Part shown: positions 16,815-24,728 of the stretch, in pieces
Layout of the letters: every line of letters starts with the position of its first letter
How positions within the stretch are numbered: position 1 is the stretch's first letter
NCBI GenBank assembly: GCA_018065005.1
Contig: JAGHUD010000030.1
Location: 1 to 41,534, forward strand
Source: Candidatus Physcousia equi
GTDB lineage: Bacteria; Bacteroidota; Bacteroidia; Bacteroidales; Bacteroidaceae
DNA length: 41,534 bases
Direction of reading: 5' to 3'
Made by a program: the position numbers and the translations under genes
The notes under the pieces: model-generated
What the model was told of the DNA's origin: nothing
The model's database searches: none
The model's input: only the letters and a program-made list of their open reading frames with translations

Positions 16815-17624
16815 ATGTTTATCGACACGCACAGCCATATCTACGAACCAGAATTTGACGAAGACAGGGAAGAGGTCATTCAACGTGCCAAAGAAGCGGG
16901 CATTGGGCACATCTTCCTGCCAAACATCAACGCAGAAAGCATCGACCCCATGCTCAGGCTCTGCCAGCAGCACCCCGACTACCTCTCGCCCATGCTTGGA
17001 CTGCACCCCGAAGACGTCAAGGGTGACTATCGCAACGTGCTCAGTGGGATGCAACAACAGTTCCTCTGTGCACACCATCCGTTCATCGCCATAGGCGAGG
17101 TTGGTCTCGACTACTATTGGGACCGCACCTTCGAGGCGGAGCAACGCGAAGCCTTCCGCACACAGGTAAAATGGGCTCTCCATCACGACCTGCCCCTCAT
17201 GATTCATTGTCGCGCCGCCCACCGTGATCTCGTCGACATCCTCCGCGACGTCACAACAAATCAGGCAGACGAGCAAAAAGACACTATGCCACACGGACTG
17301 CTCCGGGGCGTTTTTCATTGTTTTGGAGGCACCAAAGAAGATGCAGAGGAACTCATGCAGTTTGAAAACTTTGCACTCGGCATAGGTGGCATTCTCACCT
17401 ACAAAAAATCCACACTGCCCGAAGTGCTGCAAGTAGTACCACTCGAACGCGTTGTCATAGAAACCGACGCCCCCTACCTCGCGCCCGTTCCCCACCGCGG
17501 AAAACGCAACGAGCCCGCCTTTGCCCAGCACACCGTAGAACGCCTCGCCGATATCTATGGAGTCAGCGTGCCATACATCATGGAGCAGACAAACATGAAT
17601 GTGAAACGTATATTTATGTGCTAA
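16815..17624 (+). CDS. tatD: TatD family metal-dependent hydrolase
   Basis: TatD-type enzymes are TIM-barrel metallo-DNases of the amidohydrolase superfamily. The 269-residue product shows the metal ligands THSH (residues 5-8), the Glu in IGEVGLDYYWD, MIHCRAA, FHCFGG and the final Asp in ETDAPYLAPVPHRGKRNEP. The start codon directly follows the stop of the polyprenyl synthase, indicating translational coupling. Whether the substrate is DNA or another phosphoester cannot be told from sequence. Confidence 0.94.
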   Translation: MFIDTHSHIYEPEFDEDREEVIQRAKEAGIGHIFLPNINAESIDPMLRLCQQHPDYLSPMLGLHPEDVKGDYRNVLSGMQQQFLCAHHPFIAIGEVGLDYYWDRTFEAEQREAFRTQVKWALHHDLPLMIHCRAAHRDLVDILRDVTTNQADEQKDTMPHGLLRGVFHCFGGTKEDAEELMQFENFALGIGGILTYKKSTLPEVLQVVPLERVVIETDAPYLAPVPHRGKRNEPAFAQHTVERLADIYGVSVPYIMEQTNMNVKRIFMC

Positions 17625-17687
17625 AAAGCCTAAAAAAATAGTTTTTTACAGTTTTTTTGCGAAAAGATGAAAGTTTTTTGAAAATAA

Positions 17688-17720
17688 TTGCGGCACATCA
17701 AAAAAAAGTTGTTATTTTTG
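17688..17720 (+). promoter_or_regulatory. tRNA-Ser promoter
   Basis: TATTTTTG at 17713-17720 matches TAnnTTTG. A TTG at 17688-17690 sits 22 nt upstream, slightly longer than usual. The surrounding 17625-17720 is very A/T-rich and holds no gene. The tRNA starts 49 nt downstream. Confidence 0.6.
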
Positions 17721-17769
17721 TGCAAGATTATTTGCAGTGCTACGCCAAAAGCACGACAGAAAACGAACA

Positions 17770-17857
17770 GGAGAGATGCTCGAGTGGCTTAAGAGGCACG
17801 CCTGGAAAGCGTGTATACGCCAAAAGCGTATCGGGGGTTCGAATCCCCCTCTCTCCG
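17770..17857 (+). tRNA. tRNA-Ser (anticodon GGA)
   Basis: This is an 88-nt class II tRNA. The acceptor stem GGAGAGA pairs with TCTCTCC, with discriminator G. The anticodon arm CACGC-CTGGAAA-GCGTG gives GGA. The long variable arm TACGC/GCGTA and T arm GGGGG-TTCGAAT-CCCCC are as expected for tRNA-Ser. CCA is not encoded. No terminator is evident between it and exbB. Confidence 0.96.
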
Positions 17858-18023
17858 CTTCGCAAGAATACACATTACGCACGCACGCAAACATATACAA
17901 CAAGGAAGGTTTCTTGGTTTGCCATAAGCGAAAGCGCATAAACACGAATGAAAAACATAAGCACAATCAGAACAAAGATAAGAATAAAAAATAACAAATT
18001 AATCATCTAAAAAACTACACACA

Positions 18024-18875
18024 ATGAAAAAGTTATTTGCAATTGTTGCGATGGTAGCTGCTTTCTCGTTCAGCATGACTACTCCCGTAATGGCTCAGGA
18101 TGAAGCTCCTGCAACTGAGCAGGTAGACACCGCAGCTGTCGAAGAGACTGATTCAACAGCTGTTGAGGCAACCGAAGAGGCAACCGAAGAAGAAGTTGCT
18201 CCTGCAGTAGCAGAAGAGGAAAACACCAGCCTCCACAAGGCCCTCAAGACTAAGTTTATCGAAGGTGGTGCAGACTTCATGGCCCTCGTAGCCATCGCTC
18301 TCGTGCTCGGTTTGGCTCTTTGCATCGAGCGTATCATCTACCTCAGCCTCGCTCAGGTAAACACCAAGAAGTTCATGCAAGACCTCGCCAATATGGTAGC
18401 AAGCGGCAAGGTTTCAGAAGCCGTTAAGGTTTGTGCAGCTTCTCGCGGTCCCGTTGCTTCTGTCAGCAAGAAAGCACTGTTGGCACTCGAAAGCGATGAC
18501 CAGAACGACATTGCAACTATCGAGCGTACCATCAATATGGAAGCAGAGGTTCAGGGCACCTATCTTGAGGAGAACTGCTCATGGATTACCCTCTTCATCG
18601 CCATGGCTCCCTCTCTCGGATTCTTGGGTACTGTGATTGGTATGGTACAGGCCTTCGACGACATCCAGAAGGCAGGTGACATCAGCCCCACAGTCGTTGC
18701 CGGTGGTATGAAGGTCGCTTTGATCACCACCATCTTCGGTATCGTGGTAGCACTTATCTTGCAGGTATTCTACAACTACATCCTCTCACGCGTTGAGGCA
18801 CTCACCGCCAACATGGAAGAGGCTGCTCAGGAACTGCTCGTAATGTGCGTTAAGTCAGATAAGTGCAAGAAATAA
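18024..18875 (+). CDS. exbB: ExbB/TolQ proton channel protein
   Basis: ExbB forms the pentameric inner-membrane channel that, with ExbD, powers TonB. The 283-residue product starts with a signal-like hydrophobic segment ending in PVMAQDEA. A Glu/Ala/Thr-rich acidic stretch follows (about 25-72), an N-terminal extension typical of Bacteroidota ExbB and absent from E. coli. The three core TM helices are at about 85-108 (LVAIALVLGLALCIER), 190-212 (APSLGFLGTVIGM) and 232-256 (ALITTIFGIVVALILQ). It is the first gene of a four-gene run. Codon usage is strongly biased to GGT, GTT, CGT and GAG, consistent with high expression. Confidence 0.93.
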   Translation: MKKLFAIVAMVAAFSFSMTTPVMAQDEAPATEQVDTAAVEETDSTAVEATEEATEEEVAPAVAEEENTSLHKALKTKFIEGGADFMALVAIALVLGLALCIERIIYLSLAQVNTKKFMQDLANMVASGKVSEAVKVCAASRGPVASVSKKALLALESDDQNDIATIERTINMEAEVQGTYLEENCSWITLFIAMAPSLGFLGTVIGMVQAFDDIQKAGDISPTVVAGGMKVALITTIFGIVVALILQVFYNYILSRVEALTANMEEAAQELLVMCVKSDKCKK

Positions 18876-18912
18876 TCAACGAAGTACAATAATCAAAAAA
18901 GAGAACACAAGT

Positions 18913-19368
18913 ATGAAAACCCAGAAAATATCCAAATTAGCGCTCTGCATCTGCGTGGGTATCATCATTGTTGTGCTGGGTCTCTTCTTCTTTGTTGGCT
19001 TCGACAGTGTCAATGACGAAGGTGGAAACGAACCCCAGTTTACCAACCTACTCATTATGACCATGTACGCATTTGTAGTAGTACTCGCTGTACTCACCAT
19101 CGGTAACCTTTGTCTCGCCGTCACAAAGTTCCGCGACACAGGTCTTATCCACGTGCTCGCCTACTGCGGTGGCTCCATCGTCCTCTACAATGTCCTCCGC
19201 CTCATCTGCGGTGGTCAGGAAGTGCCCGAAGGTGCTGAATACACTGCAAGCGACATGGCAACAGCAGACGCATACATCCTGACCATTGGCATCCTCTTCC
19301 TGGTTGCCATCGTGGTGTCTTTCATCTGCGCCACAGGCATACTCTCAAAGTCAGCCATCAAGAAGTAA
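18913..19368 (+). CDS. Four-TM membrane protein of the exb locus
   Basis: The 151-residue hydrophobic protein has four predicted TM helices (about 9-30, 46-69, 78-100 and 120-144). A short acidic loop lies between helices 1 and 2 (DSVNDEGGNEPQ) and another between 3 and 4. It lies between exbB and the first exbD, 37 nt after the former and 43 nt before the latter. I recall a similarly placed protein in other Bacteroidales Ton loci but no assigned function. A structural or regulatory role in the ExbBD complex is inference from position only. Confidence 0.8.
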   Translation: MKTQKISKLALCICVGIIIVVLGLFFFVGFDSVNDEGGNEPQFTNLLIMTMYAFVVVLAVLTIGNLCLAVTKFRDTGLIHVLAYCGGSIVLYNVLRLICGGQEVPEGAEYTASDMATADAYILTIGILFLVAIVVSFICATGILSKSAIKK

Positions 19369-19411
19369 CCACACCACACACACAAGAACCATTAAAACAA
19401 CTTAACGAGAT

Positions 19412-20023
19412 ATGGGAAAGAAGAAAAAGATGCCGGGACTGAACACCAGTTCAACCGCAGATATCTCTTTCATGCTGCTCATCTTCTTCCTGGTGACCAC
19501 TTCGATGGACACGGACAAGGGTCTTACACGCCGCCTCCCGCCTCCACCAGAAAACCAGGAGCAGAACGCAGTCCAGATCAACGAGAGGAACATCTTCAAG
19601 GTGAACATCAACTCGGTAGGTCAGATCATGACCAGCGGTGCCATCCGCCTCGAGTGCACACCTGGTGATCTGCTCCGTCTCCGCGAAATGGCAAAGGACT
19701 TCATCAAGGGTCTGCCCCACCCCGGAGAGAACCAGCCCCCCGAACGTTCGATGGTGAACGTTCCCGGTCTCGGTCCCACACTGTGCTCCGACAAGCACGT
19801 CATCTCTCTCCAAACGGACCGTGGTACCCCCTACGCAGCCTACTTTGCAGTGCAGAATGAGCTCGTTGCAGCATATAACGAGTTACGCGACAAAGAAAGC
19901 CGCGAGCGCTTTGGCCGCCCCTATGAAGCCCTCAACGATGACAACAAGGGAGCCATCCGCGAAATCTATCCTCAGAAGATTTCAGAGGCAGAACCTATCG
20001 ACTATTCAAAACTTTCACACTAA
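19412..20023 (+). CDS. exbD: ExbD-type transport protein (long form)
   Basis: ExbD is the proton-relay partner of ExbB. The 203-residue protein has a basic cytosolic start (MGKKKKMPGLNTSS) and a single TM segment with the essential Asp at D17 in TADISFMLLIFFLVTT. A periplasmic domain follows. It is longer than the usual 130-150 residues because of an insertion rich in Pro/Gly/Asn (about 95-125, HPGENQPPERS), plus a C-terminal extension after the expected peptidoglycan-binding-like fold. The second exbD begins 14 nt downstream. Confidence 0.9.
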   Translation: MGKKKKMPGLNTSSTADISFMLLIFFLVTTSMDTDKGLTRRLPPPPENQEQNAVQINERNIFKVNINSVGQIMTSGAIRLECTPGDLLRLREMAKDFIKGLPHPGENQPPERSMVNVPGLGPTLCSDKHVISLQTDRGTPYAAYFAVQNELVAAYNELRDKESRERFGRPYEALNDDNKGAIREIYPQKISEAEPIDYSKLSH

Positions 20024-20037
20024 GATAACAAAGAACT

Positions 20038-20493
20038 ATGGGATTCAAGAAAAAAGAAAGCCGCGAGATGCCCGAACTCAGTACGTCATCTCTCCCCGAC
20101 TTGATCTTCACCATCTTGTTCTTCTTCATGATGGTAACCACCATGCGTGAGGTGACTCTTAAGGTGAAGTTTACAGTGCCGCAGGGTACTGAACTCGAAA
20201 AACTCGAGCACAAGTCGGACGTTTCATTCATCTATGTAGGTCCTCCTACTGACAACCTCCGCGGCCAATTCGGTAGTGGTACACGTATCCAGCTCAACGA
20301 CCGTTACGCTGATACACGCGAGGTGATGGACTTCGTTGCTCAGGAACGTCAGGGTATGCAGGACCAGACCAAGCAGGTTATTTCCATCAAGGCTGACCAG
20401 TACACCCAGATGGGTGTGATCACCGACATTAAGGAAGTACTTCGCAAGTCTTACGCCCTCAAGCTCAACTATTCCGCATCACAGCGCAATTAG
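20038..20493 (+). CDS. exbD: ExbD-type transport protein (short form)
   Basis: The 151-residue second ExbD paralogue has the TM segment with the conserved Asp at D21 (LPDLIFTILFFFMM) and a periplasmic domain ending VLRKSYALKLNYSAS. It follows the long form by 14 nt. Two unlike ExbDs next to one ExbB are usual in Bacteroidota and suggest a mixed ExbD dimer in the channel (inference). A strong terminator closes the operon. Confidence 0.93.
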   Translation: MGFKKKESREMPELSTSSLPDLIFTILFFFMMVTTMREVTLKVKFTVPQGTELEKLEHKSDVSFIYVGPPTDNLRGQFGSGTRIQLNDRYADTREVMDFVAQERQGMQDQTKQVISIKADQYTQMGVITDIKEVLRKSYALKLNYSASQRN

Positions 20494-20504
20494 TTCACAT
20501 AAAC

Positions 20505-20542
20505 AAAAAAAGCGACGAACCACAGGGCTCGTCGCTTTTTTT
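20505..20542 (+). terminator. Intrinsic terminator of the exb operon
   Basis: GCGACGA (20512-20518) pairs with TCGTCGC (20529-20535), extended by A7 on the left and T7 on the right (20536-20542). It lies 12 nt past the last exbD stop. Confidence 0.93.
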
Positions 20543-20564
20543 ACACCACATCTAAATCAACTGA

Positions 20565-20620
20565 CCACAACTACACCAATCGGTCCACAACTACACCAAT
20601 CGGTCCACAACTACACCAAC
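20565..20620 (+). repeat. 20-bp tandem repeat upstream of folA
   Basis: The unit CCACAACTACACCAATCGGT occurs at 20565-20584 and 20585-20604, with a third copy matching over its first 15-16 bases (20605-20620). The array lies between the exb terminator and the folA start, probably in the folA promoter or leader. No TAnnTTTG box was found in this gap. Confidence 0.93.
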
Positions 20621-20637
20621 AGACCAACACACACAGC

Positions 20638-21147
20638 ATGATCACACTTATAGCAGCTGTAGCCAAAAACATGGCTATTGGATTCCAGAACAAATTGCTC
20701 TATTGGTTGCCCAACGACCTAAAGAGATTCAAAGCGCTCACGACAGGTCATACCATCATCATGGGCAGAAAGACATTTGAGTCGTTTCCCAAAGGAGCAT
20801 TGCCCAACCGCAGAAATGTAGTACTCACAAGGGGGGGAAACATGAAAGAAGACGGAACAGAACGCTTTCCTGGGGCAGAAACCTTTCCCTCAATGGAGTC
20901 TGCTCTTGCCTCTTGTAAGCATGATGAGGACATATATATTATAGGTGGGGCCTCCATTTATGAGCAAGCCTTGGCATTAGCCAATCGCCTCTGTTTGACG
21001 GAAGTGGACGACACACCAGCAGAGGCAGATGCATTCTTTCCTCAGTTCGACAGAAGCCAATGGAAGCAAAGCATCTGTGAAGAGCATGACACCGACGAGC
21101 GTCACAACAAGCGCTATGCTTTCGTGGACTACATCAAACAAGTTTAA
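20638..21147 (+). CDS. folA: Dihydrofolate reductase
   Basis: DHFR reduces dihydrofolate with NADPH, regenerating the folate consumed by ThyA. The 169-residue product has the N-terminal MITLIAAVAKNMAIG, the substrate/NADPH loop LPNDLKRFKALT (Asp in place), the HTIIMGRKTFESF motif and YIIGGASIYEQAL. It is a typical chromosomal type. It is separated from thyA (31470, minus strand), although the two are adjacent in many bacteria. A G7 run in codons 65-67 (20831-20837) is a possible slippage site. Confidence 0.96.
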   Translation: MITLIAAVAKNMAIGFQNKLLYWLPNDLKRFKALTTGHTIIMGRKTFESFPKGALPNRRNVVLTRGGNMKEDGTERFPGAETFPSMESALASCKHDEDIYIIGGASIYEQALALANRLCLTEVDDTPAEADAFFPQFDRSQWKQSICEEHDTDERHNKRYAFVDYIKQV

Positions 21148-21411
21148 CTAAGTGAGTCGCCTGAGTACGTTTTACATTTTTTATGCATTGTTGTGCAGTT
21201 GGTTTAGGCTTTAGTTGAGGGGGTATATGCGGACCTTACGACTAAAAAAAGAGCCAAAGATGAAAAGCAGACTATGCAAGGCATTGTAGATGATGCAAAG
21301 CATGACCAAGATGGACCCGAGTGCAGAGACTACATAAGTTAGGAAAACGAACGACCGGACAGCAAAAACACTACAGATATTCACCGGTTTAAGATCTCAA
21401 ACATTCATGCT
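21148..21411. other. folA-comF convergent spacer
   Basis: In this 264-nt gap I see no gene, no clear terminator hairpin with a T run, and no repeat. Short frames all contain stops. It has lower GC than its neighbours and may be decayed sequence, but nothing identifiable remains. Confidence 0.4.
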
Positions 21412-22167
21412 TTAATGATTTCTAATTGTAGTGCCCAGACACACAACACTGACGCGCACATTGGGAAAAGCCGAATACAATGCCTGGGCAGCAGCAGAAA
21501 CCGTTGCACCTGTGGTGACCACATCATCAACGAGCAGAACGTGCTTCTGGTTCAGATCAGGAATGGATATAGTTTTTTTACGTCCCAAAAGAGAAAGAAA
21601 ACCAATCTGTGACCCCGCTTCTCCTACGCCGAAAGCACCCTGAACATTTTCAAAACGAGACAAGACATTAAGATCCGTCTGCTTTCTCGTATCTCGAACT
21701 CTACACAACACGTTACAGAGGAGAGGAATTGACGTCTGAGCACTTATGCCTTTTGCCAACTGCTCTGCTTGATTATACCCACGTTGTTTCAGACGTTTGG
21801 GATGAAGTGGAACTGGGATGAGGTAGTCTATGCCCTCAAAGAAAAGACCTGGCGAGAACACACTTGCCAAGAGGCGACCCATTTGCAATGCCACGTCCGC
21901 TCTGCCTTGAAACTTCAACTTCATGAAGATTTCATGCGATGGATGTTGGGCAACGAAATAAAGAAGGGAAACGGCTCGTTGTGCGTCAGTAAAGTTCCAT
22001 ATGCGGCGCACCAACTCATTTTCCGTAAAACTGCTGTACCGAAACAAAGGAAGAGCAGTCATGCAAGAAGAACACAGCTCCTTCTCGCCTTCGAGTAGGA
22101 ATTGTTTGCAGCAAACACAACGACGTGGCAAAAAGCACTCATAGAGATGAAAGAGGAGATGCTTCAT
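21412..22167 (-). CDS. comF: ComF family phosphoribosyltransferase-like protein
   Basis: ComF proteins couple an N-terminal zinc-ribbon-like Cys motif to a type I phosphoribosyltransferase domain and are linked to natural DNA uptake. The 251-residue product shows CVCC...CSSC (about residues 18-36), the family motifs DYLIPVPLHPKRLKQRGYNQAE, and the PRPP loop VLLVDDVVTTGAT. It is last in prmC-recX-comF, 60 nt after recX. A competence role is family knowledge; no other competence genes lie in the window. Confidence 0.92.
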   Translation of the reverse strand: MKHLLFHLYECFLPRRCVCCKQFLLEGEKELCSSCMTALPLFRYSSFTENELVRRIWNFTDAQRAVSLLYFVAQHPSHEIFMKLKFQGRADVALQMGRLLASVFSPGLFFEGIDYLIPVPLHPKRLKQRGYNQAEQLAKGISAQTSIPLLCNVLCRVRDTRKQTDLNVLSRFENVQGAFGVGEAGSQIGFLSLLGRKKTISIPDLNQKHVLLVDDVVTTGATVSAAAQALYSAFPNVRVSVVCLGTTIRNH

Positions 22168-22227
22168 TTATGCGAAACTCTGGAGTAGGAAAACGAACGT
22201 ATTGTCATGGATTTAACTGGGGAGGCA

Positions 22228-22695
22228 TCAATCATCTTCTTCTGGCACATCGGAAAGACACGACATCACCAAAGGCATCTCAAATCCCCTGCCCAAGGCA
22301 AAACGGATGAGTTTTCCACGACGCTCATACTCCGACTTTGCCTTCACCGTGCGAAGTTTTCCTCTGAGCAAAGAGCGAAGGATATCCTGATACTCTTCTT
22401 CAGGAAGCAATGCACAAGCATCTTGGATAACCTCTGGGGAAATTCGCAACAAGCGCAATGCCTCTGCTATCTTTACTCTGCCCCATTGATTATATCGCAA
22501 CTTATCACGTGCGTAAGCAGAAGCAAATCGTGATTCGTCAAGATAACGATCATCGTAGAGTCTGGCGATGATGTGATCCGCTGCATCGCCAGTAATTTCC
22601 CAACGCTGCAGTTTTTCTCTCAGTTTATGTTCGCACTGCTCACTGGCAGCACAGAGCGCAGAGAGCGCGATGAAAGCTTCGTTTTTGCTTTTCAT
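22228..22695 (-). CDS. recX: RecX family regulatory protein
   Basis: RecX modulates RecA filament dynamics. The 155-residue product is made of three-helix repeats with the signatures CEHKLREKLQRW, RLYDDRYLDESRFASAYARDK and WGRVKIAEALR. Length and pattern are normal for the family. It lies 31 nt after prmC and 60 nt before comF on the same strand. recA itself is not in the window. Confidence 0.9.
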   Translation of the reverse strand: MKSKNEAFIALSALCAASEQCEHKLREKLQRWEITGDAADHIIARLYDDRYLDESRFASAYARDKLRYNQWGRVKIAEALRLLRISPEVIQDACALLPEEEYQDILRSLLRGKLRTVKAKSEYERRGKLIRFALGRGFEMPLVMSCLSDVPEEDD

Positions 22696-22726
22696 GAGTT
22701 GTGTAAAATGATTGTGTTCGGGAATG

Positions 22727-23611
22727 TCATGCTGGTTGAATCGCTAAGAGTATGCGTGGAGCACCGAAAGCATCGTCAAAGAGGCACACCTGCGTGAAGC
22801 CTGACAAGCGCACAAGTTCTGCCGTCTCTTCGGCAAGATACTGATTGATTTCGAATGCAAGCAAGCCGCCCGGCTGCAGTCTCCGTGAGGCGTATGCTGC
22901 GATGGCACGATAGAAGATGAGCGGGTCGCGATCGGGTACAAAGAGTGCGAGGTGTGGCTCATAGTCGAGCACGTTGCGGTGCATCTCAGCAGCTTCGCTC
23001 TGCCGCACGTAGGGAGGATTGCTCACAACGAGCGAGCAGTCAGCAAGGATGCTGTCCGCATTTTGTTCGGCAAGGATGTCACAGATCTGAAAGTTGATGT
23101 GGAGCGCGTGCTCAGCGGCATTCAACCGCGCGATGGCAAGCGCCTCCTGACTAACATCCCATGCCTCCACCTGCCAACCCTTTTGCGCAAGCGAAAGGGC
23201 GATGCAGCCGCTTCCCGTGCCGATATCGAGCGCCCTACAGACTGGGAGGGTGCTTGTCGGAGTGCCCGTGGGCGATGCCAAAGTGGGATGTGAAATAAAA
23301 AACTGTTCGATGGCGCGAATCAGTTCGGCGGTTTCCGGACGCGGAATGAGGCACCCCGGTGCCACTCGAAGTCGCATACCACAGAAGTCGGCATATCCCA
23401 AAACATACTGAAGAGGCTCGTTTTTTAGGAGTCTTACTGCAATTTGTGTCAATTCGTCGCGGTCTTCTGCCGATAATTGACTATCTTTGCCCAACAAAAG
23501 GTCGGTCTGGCTGAGTCCAAATCGCTCCTCCATGACGATGCGGGCCAAGGCAGCAGCCTCTCCTTGCGGATAGAGGCTTGCAAGCGATGATTTGAGTTCG
23601 TGGTATGTCAT
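22727..23611 (-). CDS. prmC: Release factor glutamine methyltransferase PrmC/HemK
   Basis: PrmC methylates the Gln of the GGQ motif of release factors RF1/RF2 using SAM. The 294-residue product has the N-terminal helical domain (MTYHELKSSLASL...) and a Rossmann methyltransferase domain with the linker motif LIPRPETAELI. The SAM motif is ALDIGTGSGCIALSLA and the catalytic NPPY lies in VVSNPPYVRQSE. I placed the start at ATG 23611. The frame is open upstream to 23782, but that part overlaps ribD and lacks family resemblance. A TATTTTTG box lies just upstream on the minus strand. Confidence 0.94.
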   Translation of the reverse strand: MTYHELKSSLASLYPQGEAAALARIVMEERFGLSQTDLLLGKDSQLSAEDRDELTQIAVRLLKNEPLQYVLGYADFCGMRLRVAPGCLIPRPETAELIRAIEQFFISHPTLASPTGTPTSTLPVCRALDIGTGSGCIALSLAQKGWQVEAWDVSQEALAIARLNAAEHALHINFQICDILAEQNADSILADCSLVVSNPPYVRQSEAAEMHRNVLDYEPHLALFVPDRDPLIFYRAIAAYASRRLQPGGLLAFEINQYLAEETAELVRLSGFTQVCLFDDAFGAPRILLAIQPA

Positions 23612-23627
23612 ACCTTGATTGTTTCTG

Positions 23628-23635
23628 CAAAAATA
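23628..23635 (-). promoter_or_regulatory. -7 box upstream of prmC
   Basis: TATTTTTG on the minus strand (23635-23628) ends 16 nt before the prmC ATG. No -33 element is found at the normal spacing. It overlaps the 5' end of the divergent ribD region. Confidence 0.45.
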
Positions 23636-23642
23636 CAAAAAA

Positions 23643-24656
23643 ATGACGACAATGCGAGACGAAAGACTGAAAAATGACGAAAAATACATGCAACGCTGCT
23701 TGCACCTGGCACGCTGCGGCGAGGTGGGTGCTGCTCCCAACCCTATGGTGGGCGCTGTGGTTGTGCATAATGGTCGCATCATAGGCGAGGGCTTTCACAG
23801 ACGCTGTGGCGGTCCGCATGCAGAGGTTAATGCCATTGCCTCCGTGCACGATCCCTCGCTGCTGCCCGATAGCACCATCTACGTGTCGCTCGAACCGTGT
23901 GCACACTTCGGGAAGACACCTCCTTGCGCCGACCTCATCATTGAGAAAGGCATCAAGCGCATCGTGGTGGGATGTCGCGACTCGTTCGACAAGGTGGACG
24001 GTCTTGGCATCCAGAAACTGCGCGATGCAGGACGTGAGGTCACTGTGGGTGTACTTGAACAAGAATGTCTTGATCTGAATCGTCGTTTCTTTACCTTTCA
24101 CACAAAAAAACGCCCCTACATCACACTCAAGTGGGCACAAAGCGCAGATGGTTTCATCGCGAGAAAGGGAGAACGCACGACACTCTCCACATCGACCACT
24201 ATGACGCTCGTCCACCGGCTGCGCGCACTGAACGATGCCATCTTAGTGGGCGGACAGACCGTTGTCGTGGACAACCCATCGCTCACCGTGCGAGAGTGGA
24301 CGGGCAAGAACCCCTTGCGCATCGTGGTGGACACGCGCGCTTCGCTGAAAGAAATGGAAGGACTACGCAGCTTCGACACAGAAGCCGAAACGCTCGTTTG
24401 GACGAATTGGAATCTGGACGCGCTCATGGAGGAGCTCTATCACAGAGGGGTGCAGCGGCTGCTCGTGGAGGGGGGAGCAACAACGCTCCGCCGCTTCTTG
24501 AAGGCGGGTCTATGGGACGAGGCTCGAATCGAAACCGCTTCCGTCGAGTTAGGTGGCGGCATCGCAGCACCAATGCTTTCTGCTGCCCGATTGGTAAAAA
24601 AACGCAGTTTTGGATCTAATACTGTTTACACATACCGTCCCGTGCGGACAAAATAG
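23643..24656 (+). CDS. ribD: Bifunctional riboflavin deaminase-reductase RibD
   Basis: RibD performs the second (deamination) and third (reduction) steps of riboflavin synthesis from GTP. From ATG 23643 (MTTMRDER) the product has 337 residues. The N-terminal deaminase domain has zinc motifs HAEVNAI and PCAHFGKTPPCADL. The C-terminal reductase domain (about 140-337) starts RPYITLKWAQSADGFIA, includes ILVGGQTVVVDNPSLTVR, and has VEGGATTLRRFL near the end. Starts at TTG 23619 or ATG 23652 are also possible. It is divergent from prmC with only about 30 nt between the start codons. Confidence 0.93.
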   Translation: MTTMRDERLKNDEKYMQRCLHLARCGEVGAAPNPMVGAVVVHNGRIIGEGFHRRCGGPHAEVNAIASVHDPSLLPDSTIYVSLEPCAHFGKTPPCADLIIEKGIKRIVVGCRDSFDKVDGLGIQKLRDAGREVTVGVLEQECLDLNRRFFTFHTKKRPYITLKWAQSADGFIARKGERTTLSTSTTMTLVHRLRALNDAILVGGQTVVVDNPSLTVREWTGKNPLRIVVDTRASLKEMEGLRSFDTEAETLVWTNWNLDALMEELYHRGVQRLLVEGGATTLRRFLKAGLWDEARIETASVELGGGIAAPMLSAARLVKKRSFGSNTVYTYRPVRTK

Positions 24657-24728
24657 CACGCCAAGCCTTCTTGCGTTATTCGCCACAAGAGCCGCGGTCT
24701 GCCTGGGTAAAAGGGACTACATGAGGTA

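Noticed and set aside
17632..17657. A/T-only hairpin after tatD as a terminator
   Set aside because: A stem made only of A-T pairs is too weak; it probably reflects local AT-richness.
21148..21411. Possible gene remnant or insertion-sequence scar
   Set aside because: No inverted terminal repeats, target duplication or recognisable protein fragment was found.
23612..23782. 57-codon upstream extension of prmC
   Set aside because: It overlaps ribD coding sequence and lacks similarity to the PrmC N terminus; a -7 box lies between.
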